Under the pieces are notes generated by a model. The model searched no databases. It was given only the letters and a program-made list of their open reading frames with translations, and was not told the origin of the DNA. The translations under genes were made by a program, and so were the position numbers. Of a stretch of DNA of 64,000 nucleotides, positions 36,441 through 45,870 are shown piece by piece. Origin of the DNA: CANLBN01 sp034111645. GTDB lineage: Bacteria; Pseudomonadota; Gammaproteobacteria; Pseudomonadales; Cellvibrionaceae. The stretch lies in contig JAWUWW010000050.1 of assembly GCA_034111645.1 (NCBI GenBank), positions 1 through 64,000 on the forward strand, read 5' to 3'. Numbering within the stretch: position 1 is the stretch's first letter; the number at the start of each line of letters is the position of its first letter.

Positions 36441-37514
36441 TTATTTAGTGAGCAGAACAACTTTAAAGCCTTGCTCTTTGAGTAAGGTTTTTTTATCGGT
36501 AAATAAACGCTTTGCAATATTATCAAAAGAGACAAATTCATTAGCGACTAATAGTACATGCCCATTTTTTTTGACTCTTTGAGAACAAGAGCTAATGAAT
36601 TTATCGGTTAATATTTGTGCGTGTTGAAAGCCTTGATGGAAAGGTGGATTACATAAAATTAAATCAAAGTAATCGTTAATAGTGTTAGCACAGTCGCCTA
36701 CAATAATACTTGTGGTAGTTTTCATCGAGTCAGAATTTTTTTGTGCCGCAATAATAGCCGCTGCATTGTTGTCGGTTGCGGTTATTTTTTCAAAATTATA
36801 GTGATCAATGTTTAAAAAAATCCAGCCATAACCACAGCCTAAATCAAGAACTGTTTTCGGCTTGATTTCATCGTTATCTATCAAATTTTTAAGTGATAGT
36901 AATAATAATTCAGTTCCTTTATCTACTTTATTCCAACCAAAAACACCCTGTTTACTGTAAAAGTTATTTATATTTTTGGGGGCATTAACTTTATTATCGA
37001 TAGTTATGTTTTGTAAACTCGAATATTTTTTGTCATCTAGTGGTGTGCTTATTAATAGATTATAAAATTCACCGCCGTAACAGTCACCGTGTTTTTTTAA
37101 TGTTCCTTTTGCTTTAATAATATTTTTTAGTTTGTCAGCATAAGATTTTATACCCTCTTTTTTAAATCCGCTAATGATTAAGCAATTACTTTTTGTGGAT
37201 ATAGCGTCATCTAATAAGAGCACCGATTGATTAATGATGTTATTAACTAAAGCTTTTTCTTTAGATATTCTATAAACTATTTTTTTAAATTTTTGTGCGG
37301 GATAGTCGTCAATATTAAAATCACTAAAGATGACGTTTATTTTTTTTGTGCTTGCTTGCTGATAAATATCAAAGCGATTTGTTACAATCGTTAAGTGCTT
37401 ATCGTTTTGAATAAATTCTACTAAAGGCTGCGCATTTTCGTCGGCAAGCCAAAGCGTTGGCGCGCTTAAATTTTGAAGGTGGCTTTGAATAATTTGAAGT
37501 GCTTTATCAATCAT
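36441..37514 (-). CDS. rsmC: 16S rRNA (guanine1207-N2)-methyltransferase RsmC
   Basis: 357 residues made of two tandem methyltransferase-like domains. The N-terminal one is degenerate. The C-terminal one has GVFGWNKVDKGTELLLLSL, the AdoMet motif VLDLGCGYGW (about 222-231) and catalytic LILCNPPFHQGF (about 288-299). This architecture is specific to RsmC/RlmG, and the NPPFHQG form favours RsmC. It overlaps the start of rsuA by eight bases, so both ribosome-modifying enzymes form an operon. Confidence 0.92.
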   Translation of the reverse strand: MIDKALQIIQSHLQNLSAPTLWLADENAQPLVEFIQNDKHLTIVTNRFDIYQQASTKKINVIFSDFNIDDYPAQKFKKIVYRISKEKALVNNIINQSVLLLDDAISTKSNCLIISGFKKEGIKSYADKLKNIIKAKGTLKKHGDCYGGEFYNLLISTPLDDKKYSSLQNITIDNKVNAPKNINNFYSKQGVFGWNKVDKGTELLLLSLKNLIDNDEIKPKTVLDLGCGYGWIFLNIDHYNFEKITATDNNAAAIIAAQKNSDSMKTTTSIIVGDCANTINDYFDLILCNPPFHQGFQHAQILTDKFISSCSQRVKKNGHVLLVANEFVSFDNIAKRLFTDKKTLLKEQGFKVVLLTK

Positions 37515-38205
37515 TGAATAAATCTATCTCAGCTTTTACGAGCGGACGATATGCCCCGAGCGCTAAATTTTTGTCTAATATAATGTCACCGATAGCTTGG
37601 CGACGTAAAGCGATAACATGATTGCCGCAAGCAGCAAACATACGTTTAACTTGATGATATTTACCCTCTTGAATAAAAATTTCGGCATGATAATTATCGA
37701 TAATATTTAATGTAGCGGTGCGCGTTTTTTTTGTCTCATTTTTTAGCCATAAGCCATTTTTAAATTGCTCAACTAAAGACTTATCAATAGGGTTGCTCAA
37801 GGTGACAACATAATGTTTAAAGGATCGACGGTTGGGAGAAGTGACTCGATGATTCCACTGACCATCGTCGGTAATGAGTATAAGGCCCGTGGTATCTTTA
37901 TCCAAGCGACCTACAATTTGTAATCTACTTTTGTTGGGCTCATCTAATAGATCGTGAATTGTTTTATGATGGCCATCTGTTGCAGCAGAGATAACCCCCG
38001 CTGGTTTATTGAGCATAAAATATCGAGCTTTAGGCGATGAGATAACATTATCAAACAAACAGACATCGTTAACTTCAGGATTAATTTTAAATCCAGTATC
38101 AGTAATAAATTGCCCATCTACTTTAATGGCGCGCTCTTTTGCTAAACGCTTTATATCTGAACGAGAATAGTCAGTTATACTGCAAATAAATCTATCTATG
38201 CGCAT
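37507..38205 (-). CDS. rsuA: 16S rRNA pseudouridine(516) synthase RsuA
   Basis: 232 residues: N-terminal S4 RNA-binding domain (MRIDRFICSITDYSRSDIKRLAKERAIKVDG), then the synthase domain with VGRLDKDTTGLILITDDG carrying the catalytic Asp (about 102), and GKYHQVKRMFAACGNHVIALRRQAIG. The length and the GRLDKDTTG form fit RsuA rather than RluB/E/F. It is the first gene of the rsuA-rsmC operon. Confidence 0.93.
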   Translation of the reverse strand: MRIDRFICSITDYSRSDIKRLAKERAIKVDGQFITDTGFKINPEVNDVCLFDNVISSPKARYFMLNKPAGVISAATDGHHKTIHDLLDEPNKSRLQIVGRLDKDTTGLILITDDGQWNHRVTSPNRRSFKHYVVTLSNPIDKSLVEQFKNGLWLKNETKKTRTATLNIIDNYHAEIFIQEGKYHQVKRMFAACGNHVIALRRQAIGDIILDKNLALGAYRPLVKAEIDLFND

Positions 38206-38458
38206 ATGATGACTTTAAGCTGATTTTGTGTGTTAAATAAAGGATAAATGAGTGCATGCATCTATTTTAACGACTAACAGCTGTAGCAACTAATTATTTT
38301 TATTATCATTTGTTTGATCGGCTCTCTATAGACATTTTATAGCAAAGAAAAAAACTATGACGGCTATTATGGGCGCTCAGCTAACATTATCGCAGTGATA
38401 AAGTCCGCAATTAAAGATCTTTTGGGCGACTAATTTATGACAAGATTACAAATTATTA
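38206..38458. other. Intergenic region upstream of the tRNA cluster
   Basis: Holds the divergent promoters of rsuA and of the tRNA-Pro unit. No gene is seen. Confidence 0.5.
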
Positions 38459-38486
38459 TTGACTGCTAAAAAAGCCGTGGTATGAT
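38459..38486 (+). promoter_or_regulatory. Sigma-70 promoter of the tRNA-Pro/Arg/His unit
   Basis: TTGACT, 16-bp spacer, TATGAT, then the GC-rich discriminator GCGCACC. The same discriminator follows the tRNA-Val promoter, suggesting shared growth-rate or stringent control. Confidence 0.8.
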
Positions 38487-38538
38487 GCGCACCTCCTGAA
38501 ACAAGGGCTGTAATGATATTGATTACAGAGTTAAGCAT

Positions 38539-38615
<77 letters not shown>

Positions 38616-38653
38616 ACTTAACGTTCTCAATAGCCTGATAGATCAGTTTAGAT

Positions 38654-38730
38654 GCGCCCGTCGCTCAGCTGGATAGAGCACCCGCCTTCTAAGCGGGTGG
38701 TCGCAGGTTCGAATCCTGCCGGGCGCACCA
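38654..38730 (+). tRNA. tRNA-Arg(UCU)
   Basis: Begins GCGCCCGTCGCTCAGCTGG, anticodon stem-loop CCGCC-TTCTAAG-(C)GGGTGG region with anticodon TCT, T-arm GCAGG-TTCGAAT-CCTGC, encoded CCA. Length is 77 nt. Confidence 0.97.
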
Positions 38731-38834
38731 TTATCTTAGATTAACTGCTCTTATGTTTGGATTTTCGTTAATCTTCAATAATAATAAGTAGTACAGCTAT
38801 GAAAACTGTTAATCTTATTCAGGAATCCTACTAC

Positions 38835-38911
38835 GGTGATTGTAGCTCAGTTGGTAGAGCCCCGGATTGTGATTCCGGTGGTCGCGGGTTCGAGCCCCGT
38901 CAGTCACCCCA
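38835..38911 (+). tRNA. tRNA-His(GUG)
   Basis: Begins GGTGATTGTAGCTCAGTTGG with the His-specific G-1 encoded opposite C73. Anticodon loop TTGTGAT (GTG); ends CAGTCACC-CCA. Confidence 0.97.
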
Positions 38912-39239
38912 TTTTTGCCAAGAAATCATATCTTAATTAGTCATTCTAAATTTGTCAAAAATCCATGCTTCGATGATTATTTGCAATAAACGTCAAATTA
39001 ATTATCTCTAATACTAATAATTGTCATTAAATTGTCTAAAATCAATTTATAGTAAATTGATTTTATGGTGAGCCTTTTTAAGGTAATGTTCTTGTTATAG
39101 ATTTTATAATGTTTGATGTGTGCTTTTGCTACTTTGCTAGAGTCTCTTTAGTCATCCCTTTTGATTATGGGGACGAATAAATTTGCTCGATCGGTGAGAC
39201 TACCTCATACTCTATCATTAAAATTAATTAGGATTATCT
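38912..39239. other. Intergenic region before the flavin reductase gene
   Basis: About 330 AT-rich bases without a supported gene. It should contain the flavin reductase promoter. Confidence 0.5.
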
Positions 39240-39725
39240 ATGCAGTTAGGAGAAGATTTTCGTTTGGGGATGCGGCGTTTGGCGTCGGGTGTCTGTGTGG
39301 TAAGCACTAAAGCAAATGGACAACGCTTTGCGATGACCGCTTCATCTGTTACTTCGCTTTCAAATTCACCAGCCTCATTGTTAGTGTGCGTAAATGCATC
39401 AGCTTCCATTCAGCCATTTTTAGTAAAGGGTCAGCCATTTACGGTTAATATTTTAGGTACAGATCAGGAGCAAATATCTAATAACTGTGCTGGCTCATGT
39501 GATGGAGATGAGCGTTTTACTATTGGACAATGGAGTGACCCTGATGAAGACGGCGCGCCTTTTTTAAAGCAGGCTCAAGCTGTATTTTTTTGCGACGTAG
39601 ATAATGAAAACTATCAATATGGAACTCATCATATTGTTATTGGGCGATTAACCAGTGTATTGATACCAGAGGTGGATTTTGCTCCGCTTGTCTACGCTAA
39701 CGGCAAGTATCAACGATTAAGCTAA
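39240..39725 (+). CDS. Flavin reductase family protein (HpaC-like)
   Basis: 161 residues that match the FMN-binding split-barrel flavin reductases supplying reduced flavin to two-component monooxygenases. Typical segments: FRLGMRRLASGVCVVSTKANGQRFAMTASSVTSLSNSPASLLVCVN, and QPFTVNILGTDQEQISNNCAG. YQYGTHHIVIGRLTSV and PLVYANGKYQRL end the fold. No partner monooxygenase lies next to it; the gene is alone among tRNA genes. Confidence 0.92.
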   Translation: MQLGEDFRLGMRRLASGVCVVSTKANGQRFAMTASSVTSLSNSPASLLVCVNASASIQPFLVKGQPFTVNILGTDQEQISNNCAGSCDGDERFTIGQWSDPDEDGAPFLKQAQAVFFCDVDNENYQYGTHHIVIGRLTSVLIPEVDFAPLVYANGKYQRLS

Positions 39726-39858
39726 GCTTTTTTTACCGATGCAAATCTAAGCAATGCTAAAATGCTGGTTAAATAATCAAACGGTTTGCAAATATTTTAA
39801 TTGAAGTGATTAAAAAATTAAGCTTTAAAATTAATGCTATGTTCAGTGGTTAATAGTG

Positions 39859-39886
39859 TTGACATGAATCAATTATCGGGTAGAAT
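39859..39886 (+). promoter_or_regulatory. Sigma-70 promoter of the tRNA-Val/Asp unit
   Basis: TTGACA, 16-bp spacer, TAGAAT and GC-rich discriminator GCGCACC, 16 bp upstream of tRNA-Val. Confidence 0.82.
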
Positions 39887-39902
39887 GCGCACCTCTTCTG
39901 TT

Positions 39903-39978
39903 GGGTGGTTAGCTCAGTTGGTAGAGCGGCGCCCTTACAAGGCGTAGGTCACAGGTTCGACCCCTGTACCACCCACCA
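39903..39978 (+). tRNA. tRNA-Val(UAC)
   Basis: Begins GGGTGGTTAGCTCAGTTGG, anticodon loop CTTACAA (TAC), T-arm ACAGG-TTCGACC-CCTGT, encoded CCA. Length is 76 nt. Confidence 0.97.
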
Positions 39979-39994
39979 ATTATAAAGATTATTC

Positions 39995-40071
39995 GGACCG
40001 GTAGTTCAGTCGGTTAGAATGCCGGCCTGTCACGCCGGAGGTCGCGGGTTCGAGTCCCGTCCGGTCCGCCA
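39995..40071 (+). tRNA. tRNA-Asp(GUC)
   Basis: Begins GGACCGGTAGTTCAGTCGG, anticodon loop CTGTCAC (GTC), T-arm GCGGG-TTCGAGT-CCCGT, encoded CCA. Length is 77 nt. Co-transcribed with tRNA-Val, 16 bp away. Confidence 0.97.
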
Positions 40072-40396
40072 TTAATCTTTATCTTCTCTGCTTATCTTCA
40101 CAAAATTCCACAAAAATCCAAATACCCATTATGTAAGCACAAATCCTTTATTGGTTCTTGAACGTCAGCTTGCGTAATACTTAATCGCCATACTTTTTTG
40201 ACTTACATTGCCTAAAAAATAGGTAGTTGTTTTCTAGCTATAAGGTCCGTCCGCTAATTTTAGTAAACGCTTTAATGTGTAGATATCTTTTAAAGACATA
40301 TGTCAAATATATACTAGTATATATTTAGGGTATAAAAATATCTTAAGTGCAGACACTAATGGTGATCTTAATTAGCATTAATATAAAGAGACAGAT
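40072..40396. other. Intergenic region upstream of the carbonic anhydrase gene
   Basis: About 325 bp without a gene. It includes the AT-rich, partly palindromic ATATACTAGTATATATT near 40311-40328, a possible promoter or operator. Confidence 0.45.
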
Positions 40397-41292
40397 ATGA
40401 AATCTAAAGGTCTTATTTTCTTAGCCAGTATCGTTTTATTGTCAAGCGCCGTTATGGCAAAAGAGCCTCACTCTCCTTCACCTACACTCAAAGAAGCCGA
40501 CTCGGAGTCTCATGGCCAGGTAGCCGGTCACGTTCTTATTCAGCAGCGCCAAGCGCTTGCGGAAAATACTAAAAACAAAGGTTTTGGTCCACAATCTCCT
40601 CGAGATATAGACGTAGTTAGTGGCGATAATACGCGAATTTTTAATGCGGCCCCCATTTATAGCGCAATGAATTTATGTAATATCCATTTCCATAAAAATG
40701 CAGAGCATAAAGGCGGGCAATTTACGACGTTTGCGGGCAATGGCGATGGCCACGGATATCAAACGGGTTATCGCTTCACGGGTAATTTAACGACTGACGA
40801 ATTAAAACCTGTCGATATAAAAGTCTGCGCAAACGAGCATAGTGAGCTAGCTCCCGGCGATACTATCGAAGTGCACTATGTGCATTCATCGGCTCAAGTT
40901 AATCCTGGCCCTACATTGGGGTCATGTTTAAGTGAAGCTATCGGAAATCCTCAATTGCGTGTAGAGACGCAGGTCTATGTCGTTGTAAATGATAAAAAAG
41001 CACTTAATTTTTCTAAATTAACTGAACATGGCCAAAAAATGGTCTCAATCAAGCGCTAAATATTCCGACTAATACTGGGTCACCAATTCAGTACGCTGGC
41101 TCTACAACAGGCCCAAGTTACAATGAAAAAGGTTCACCCTTTCAAGTATCATGGAGCGTGCGCCCGCAGATTGCGAAAGTCGATATTAATAGTGTGGCAC
41201 TTTGGTGCAAGGGTAATACTTTTAACGAAGACCACGCCCATGGTGTTAGAAACTTAGTAACTAACCCTGATCTTTTGTCCAATATTAAATAA
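40397..41292 (+). pseudogene. Delta-class carbonic anhydrase, frameshifted near three quarters of its length
   Basis: Secreted zinc enzyme interconverting CO2 and bicarbonate. An N-terminal signal peptide (LIFLASIVLLSSAVMA, cleavage near residue 21) precedes the delta-class metal site LCNIHFHKNAEHKGGQF (His 97, 99 and 104 are candidate ligands), then GNGDGHGYQTGYRF. The frame stops after KLTEHGQKMVSIKR. Adding one A to the AAAAAA run at 41034-41039 gives HGQKNGLNQALNIPTNTGSP and continues through YAGSTTGPSYNEKGSPFQVSW and VALWCKGN to a TAA at 41290-41292, about 298 residues in all. The Cys in LWCKGN may pair with an upstream Cys. The truncated product (220 aa) keeps the metal site but lacks the C-terminal strands. 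Family call is confident; whether the break is real is open. Confidence 0.85.
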
Positions 41293-41469
41293 TGTTAAAG
41301 TCTGTCTGTAAATGGGGTATAAAGTCGCGTATGTGAGCGCATCTGATTTAAGCTAAATATTCTCTCTACTTACAGGCAATTATAAAAATAATAGATAGAT
41401 AATCGCGTTACTAAATCGCACAATATAAACATTGTAAATCAATAACTTTATTTAATTTAAGAGGCATTT

Positions 41470-41844
41470 ATGGCTTATAAAAGAATGGTGATGGAGGTTG
41501 GAATGGGCACCGATCTTCACGGAGCAGATTATACAAAGGCAGCCGTAAGAGCGTTAAAAGATGCTCTTTGGCATAATTCGTTAACAATAGCTCCAGCGTT
41601 TGGTCTTGATAGAGAAGAGATGAAGATAGAGGTGTCTATAGGCGTAGCAAAGCCTGATCAAGTAGATACCGAGGTTGTTAAAGCAGTATTGCCTTACGGG
41701 CAAGCAACCGTTAAAGCAGTGGAGGGTGGTTTAGATGTATTATCAGATTGTGGTACAAAGGTAACGGTTGTCGCTAATGCAGCTGTCGTGGTTTTCCTTA
41801 ATTTGATCGATACCGAAAATAACGATCAAAATGGGGAGGCGTAA
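41470..41844 (+). CDS. Lin0512-family protein, first paralog
   Basis: 124 residues of the Lin0512 family, which has no established function. Conserved pattern: VMEVGMGTDLHGADYTKAAVRALKDALWHNSLTIAPAFGLDREEMKIEVSIGVAKPDQVD, then LPYGQATVKAVEGGLDV. It is followed two bases later by a second member, to which it is clearly homologous along its length. The pair may form a heteromeric ring like other members of this fold. No catalytic motif is evident. Confidence 0.85.
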   Translation: MAYKRMVMEVGMGTDLHGADYTKAAVRALKDALWHNSLTIAPAFGLDREEMKIEVSIGVAKPDQVDTEVVKAVLPYGQATVKAVEGGLDVLSDCGTKVTVVANAAVVVFLNLIDTENNDQNGEA

Positions 41845-41846
41845 TT

Positions 41847-42206
41847 ATGACTATTCAACGCATTATTTTAGAAATGGGCACCGGTAACGACCTATATGGC
41901 GAAGATTATAACAAAGCGGCAATTCGTGCAGTGCAAGATGCTCTTCATCACAGCTCTATTACTTTGTTCCGCTCAATGGGTATTGATAGAGAATCTATGA
42001 TGGTCGAGGTACTTGTAGGCGTGCAGCACCCAGAAAAAATCGATAAAGACCTGATCGCTAAGCAAATTCCTTTTGGTAGTGTTAAGGTTAATGTCGTCAA
42101 AGGTGGCTTAAACGTCACTCATGAGCCGGATGTGGTTAGTATTATTGCCACCGCCGCTGTCTCGGCAAGATTAGATATCCCAGAGGGGCGCTATATTCAG
42201 GGCTAG
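41847..42206 (+). CDS. Lin0512-family protein, second paralog
   Basis: 119 residues sharing the family pattern: ILEMGTGNDLYGEDYNKAAIRAVQDALHHSSITLFRSMGIDRESMMVEVLVGVQHPEKID and IPFGSVKVNVVKGGLNV. GGAGG in the end of the first paralog supplies its ribosome site, so the two are translationally coupled. The next gene (DUF2007) follows 35 bp downstream. Confidence 0.85.
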   Translation: MTIQRIILEMGTGNDLYGEDYNKAAIRAVQDALHHSSITLFRSMGIDRESMMVEVLVGVQHPEKIDKDLIAKQIPFGSVKVNVVKGGLNVTHEPDVVSIIATAAVSARLDIPEGRYIQG

Positions 42207-42241
42207 GTTTTAGGGTCCGTTTTAGTGAACGTAATGTTTTT

Positions 42242-42568
42242 ATGCAAAAAATTTATACAGATCAAACGCTGCTTGCAGTCACTAATGTGCAAAACCTATT
42301 AGCCGCCTCTGACGTGCAGGGGTTTATTCGTAACGAGTTTGCTGCCGGTGGTATTGGTGAAATTGCGTCAACAGATGCATGGCCAGAACTATGGGTAGAA
42401 TACCCAGACGTCGCTTTAGCTAAAGAAATAATTAACGCCTATCAGGCGGATCCTAAAGAAAAAGATTGGACATGTTCTTGTGGCGAGATCAATGGCTGTG
42501 TATTTGGCAGCTGTTGGGCCTGTCAGCGAGATAAGCCCGCAAACCAATTACAACCATCGAGCTCGTGA
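42242..42568 (+). CDS. DUF2007-domain protein with C-terminal zinc ribbon
   Basis: 108 residues. The N-terminal about 65 residues are a DUF2007 (putative signal-transducing) domain: NVQNLLAASDVQGFIRNEFAAGGIGEIASTDAWPELWVEYPDVALAKEII. The C-terminus carries a Cys4 zinc-ribbon-like WTCSCGEINGCVFGSCWACQRDK. It lies just before holB. Function is unknown. Confidence 0.82.
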   Translation: MQKIYTDQTLLAVTNVQNLLAASDVQGFIRNEFAAGGIGEIASTDAWPELWVEYPDVALAKEIINAYQADPKEKDWTCSCGEINGCVFGSCWACQRDKPANQLQPSSS

Positions 42569-42575
42569 ATTACTG

Positions 42576-43703
42576 ATGAGTTCTCCAGATACTACTAACG
42601 TAAATCCGCCTATTCCATATCCTTGGCAACAGCCTCTTTGGGCAAATTTTATTAGGCAATACGAGCAATCGAGATTACCGCATGCGCTCTTGTTGAGCGG
42701 TCAAAAAGGGATTGGAAAATGGCACTATGCCAATGTTATTGCCGATTTTTTATTATGCACAGCGCCTAAGTCGAATCTAGCATGTGGCCAGTGTCGAGCC
42801 TGTCAGCTGAATATTGCGGATACACATCCGGATAAGAACATTCTTATCCCCGAAGATGGGGGTAAATTAATTAAAGTTGATCAAATACGCCAATTATCGA
42901 ATCGAATCTCAAATACTGCTCAACAGGGCGGGCGTAAAGTAATTATTCTTGGACCCGTTGAGCAGCTTAATAGCAATGCTGCTAACGCCTTATTAAAAAA
43001 TTTAGAAGAACCATCGGATAATACGTTTTTTATATTATATTCTCATGTATTTGGCGGTGTGATGGCAACCATAAGAAGTCGTTGTCAATTATTAAAACTG
43101 CCTACACCTGATAGAGCGATTGTCATTAAATGGTTAGAAGATTTGGGCTTTGGCCGCGCTCTTAATAATGAGAATGAGCTAAAAAATGAGTTGGGTAATA
43201 AGGTCGAAAGTGCTCGCGGTGATAATGCTGCACTTTCAGGCGTACTCGATTTAGCAGGGCATGCGCCACTTGTTGCTAAATCATTGCTCGACAACAATGA
43301 CACCACAGAGCGCCTGCAAAGCTTTTATGATGGGCTTTTGTCATTACAGCAATCTCAGCTTATGTTAAATAATTATGTCGATATTAATATTGCTAAGACT
43401 TGGCTCGATATAGAGTTAAATGAAATTGTAGAATGGTGGATTCAGTTGTTACAAAAATTAATGACACAGCCATACAAAGAAAAGCTATATCCAATAAATT
43501 CATCATATAGTTTTATCGATAGTCTTATTCAATTACAAAAACAGAGCGATCAACTCAATAAGCAATGGGTATTTAAGTTTATGGATAAGCTTTTGTTGTT
43601 AAAAAAGCAGTTGATTAAAGGGGCTAATCCTAATAAACAGTTATTATTAGAAGAATTATTAATGGATTGGTGCGCTATAATTAGTACCATTAATAAAAAT
43701 TAA
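42576..43703 (+). CDS. holB: DNA polymerase III delta' subunit
   Basis: Clamp-loader subunit. The start is set at MSSPDTTNVNPPIPYPWQQPLW (ATG 42576), eight bases after the DUF2007 stop; a longer frame overlapping that gene is unlikely. The ATPase-like domain has ALLLSGQKGIGKWHYA (P-loop form), a Cys4 zinc site in LLCTAPKSNLACGQCRACQ, and sensor segment NAANALLKNLEEPSDNTFFIL. IRSRCQLLKLP matches the conserved SRC motif. The C-terminal helical collar domain is divergent. Its position before pilZ and tatD matches the pseudomonad gene order. Confidence 0.93.
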   Translation: MSSPDTTNVNPPIPYPWQQPLWANFIRQYEQSRLPHALLLSGQKGIGKWHYANVIADFLLCTAPKSNLACGQCRACQLNIADTHPDKNILIPEDGGKLIKVDQIRQLSNRISNTAQQGGRKVIILGPVEQLNSNAANALLKNLEEPSDNTFFILYSHVFGGVMATIRSRCQLLKLPTPDRAIVIKWLEDLGFGRALNNENELKNELGNKVESARGDNAALSGVLDLAGHAPLVAKSLLDNNDTTERLQSFYDGLLSLQQSQLMLNNYVDINIAKTWLDIELNEIVEWWIQLLQKLMTQPYKEKLYPINSSYSFIDSLIQLQKQSDQLNKQWVFKFMDKLLLLKKQLIKGANPNKQLLLEELLMDWCAIISTINKN

Positions 43704-43899
43704 TTTTGTGTTATATTTCAATGCGTAAGCTAGGATTTAATGCAGAGCATGAAGCCAAAAATGTAAAACACTGAGAATATAAACTCTGACAACATAGAAC
43801 TGACAACATAGAAATAGGCATCTTAATGCTTATTACAAGCATGATTTTGTATGAATTGGCCAATGCCGATAGCATGGCAAGTTAACTCTGGAGAGTTCA

Positions 43900-44250
43900 A
43901 TGACAAGTTTTTCAGCAGGTGGCGCTGGTATATTATCTTTAACCATTAAAGATAAAGCCGTACTCTACGCAGCCTATATGCCATATGTAATCAATGGTGG
44001 GCTGTTTATCCCGACTAATAAAAGCTACAGCATTGCCGATGAAGTCTTTGTGCTTTTGAATTTAATGGAAGAACCCGAAAAAATCCCAGTTGCGGGTAAA
44101 GTTGTTTGGGTCACGCCCAAAGGTGGGCAGGGTAATCGCTCGGCCGGTATTGGAATTCAATTTACCGATGAAAATTCAATTGCCGCCAATAAAATTGAAA
44201 CTTACCTTGCGGGAATGGTTGAATCTGAACGCCCAACTCACACTATGTAA
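43900..44250 (+). CDS. pilZ: PilZ-domain protein
   Basis: 116 residues with the type IV pilus PilZ-type fold: GILSLTIKDKAVLYAAYMPYVINGGLFIPTNKSYSIADEVFVLLNLMEEPEKIPVAGKVVW. GIGIQFTDE near the C-terminus is also typical. As in Pseudomonas PilZ, the RxxxR / D-x-S-x-x-G c-di-GMP binding motif is missing, so it is probably a protein-interaction member required for pilus biogenesis. GGAGAG precedes the ATG. Flanked by holB and tatD. Confidence 0.9.
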   Translation: MTSFSAGGAGILSLTIKDKAVLYAAYMPYVINGGLFIPTNKSYSIADEVFVLLNLMEEPEKIPVAGKVVWVTPKGGQGNRSAGIGIQFTDENSIAANKIETYLAGMVESERPTHTM

Positions 44251-44369
44251 ATGTTTCACTTATGGTTTATTGATGAGGTTTTGACTTTCAAGCGTCATCA
44301 ATAAGCCGTAATATTACTTACAATGACTTCCTCCTTATCATTTACATCAATAAAAATTAAAGAAATACT

Positions 44370-45191
44370 ATGCTTGTTGATTCTCACTGTCATCTAGACA
44401 GATTAAAACTCGATAAATACGAAAATGGCTTAGAAGGCGCTATTCAATCAGCGCTTGCTCGCGATGTGCATCAGTTGCTTTGTGTAGGCATCAGTATTAA
44501 TAATCGTAAAGACGTTGTTCGCATTGCTGAAAAGTTTGATCCTGTTGTCTGTTCTGTAGGCGTCCATCCATTGGATGTAAAAGAAGGCCTTGCCTCAGAG
44601 GATGATCTTGTAGAATGGTCAGGGCATCAAAAAGTGGTTGCACTTGGCGAAAGCGGCCTAGATTATTATTACAGTAAAGATGATAAAGATCTTCAACAAG
44701 AAAGTTTCTCTGTTCATCTGCGTGCTGGTGCACGTGCCAAACTACCGGTTATCGTGCACACGCGCGATGCACGTGAAGATACCATCGCCTTAATTAAAGA
44801 GTATGGCAGTGAGCAACATGCAGGTGTTTTGCATTGTTTCACCGAAAACTGGGATATGGCCAAAAAAGCGATTGACCTCAACTATATGATTTCGATATCT
44901 GGCATTGTTACGTTTAAAAATGCGAGTGAGTTACGTGACGTTGCCAAGCAAATTCCTCTAGATCGCCTACTTGTCGAAACAGACTCTCCGTACCTAGCAC
45001 CAGTCCCACATAGAGGCAGGCCCAATGAGCCCCAATATGTTCGTGACGTAGCAGAATATGTTGCCGATCTAAAAGGTATTAGCTTTGAAGCGCTAGCAAA
45101 AATTACAACGCATAACTTCTATAAATTATTTCCTAAGGCACAAGCGTTCAACTCTGAAGCAAATGTCGCACATCAAAAAATATTATTATAA
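44370..45191 (+). CDS. TatD-family deoxyribonuclease/metal-dependent hydrolase
   Basis: 273-residue TIM barrel. Metal ligands: DSHCHLD (HxH near residues 5-7), ALGESGLDYYYS (Glu), VIVHTRDA (His), GVLHCFTEN (His) and LVETDSPYLAP (Asp). All family landmarks are present. Members have 3'-5' DNase or D-aminoacyl-tRNA deacylase activity. The cluster with holB and pilZ is conserved in gammaproteobacteria and suggests the YcfH-like branch. Confidence 0.93.
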   Translation: MLVDSHCHLDRLKLDKYENGLEGAIQSALARDVHQLLCVGISINNRKDVVRIAEKFDPVVCSVGVHPLDVKEGLASEDDLVEWSGHQKVVALGESGLDYYYSKDDKDLQQESFSVHLRAGARAKLPVIVHTRDAREDTIALIKEYGSEQHAGVLHCFTENWDMAKKAIDLNYMISISGIVTFKNASELRDVAKQIPLDRLLVETDSPYLAPVPHRGRPNEPQYVRDVAEYVADLKGISFEALAKITTHNFYKLFPKAQAFNSEANVAHQKILL

Positions 45192-45870
45192 AAATGGTTT
45201 ATAAGAATAGTATCTTAAAACTGAGTTAGAAGAATTGATTCAATTTACAGCTAATTGTTTGTATCAAGATTAAAAAATGAGAGAGTCTGCAAACTAATTT
45301 CTAACACCCTTATTAACACTGAGCATGCTAATCAGCTGACTCTTAGCAGCATTATTAATATATTAGTTCAAGATTAGCTACTACTCGTTAATATAGATAC
45401 CTCTATTTTTATATGGATACCCCTGTTGTCGGATCACTCCGATCACTGTCAGAATGACTTAGAAAAGGCTGAAAATTCAATTTATTAATAGTTAATAGTT
45501 AATTGATAGTTGATAGTTGATTGAGCGTTAAATATTCTAATTGACGGCAGTTGTTTCTAGGCAACAAAAAATCATACGTTTTGTTAATATCACGCATTCA
45601 ACTCTTTTACTTCTATTGGATTTTAGCACTCATTAATTAATTCTAATCCGTGTATGATTAAAACCATAAGGCTTGCGTTATAAATGATAAACTAGGGCTA
45701 CAAAGTAAGTGCTGAATAGAATCACAATACATAAATTTTTGTTTTTCAGGATTGAAGTGGCTCATCAATAAAAAGCATACATTATTTTCATTTCATTTCA
45801 TTAAGATAAATACTACACTTATCTTTGACATGGATGTTATGAGATAGGTTTAAACTATAGGAGTATCAAT
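45192..45870. other. Long leader/intergenic region before the GGDEF-EAL gene
   Basis: About 680 bp without a supported gene. It contains imperfect 7-bp tandem repeats (TTAATAG/TTGATAG) at 45485-45522. The segment from 45720 to 45870 should hold the promoter and leader of the next gene. Confidence 0.5.
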
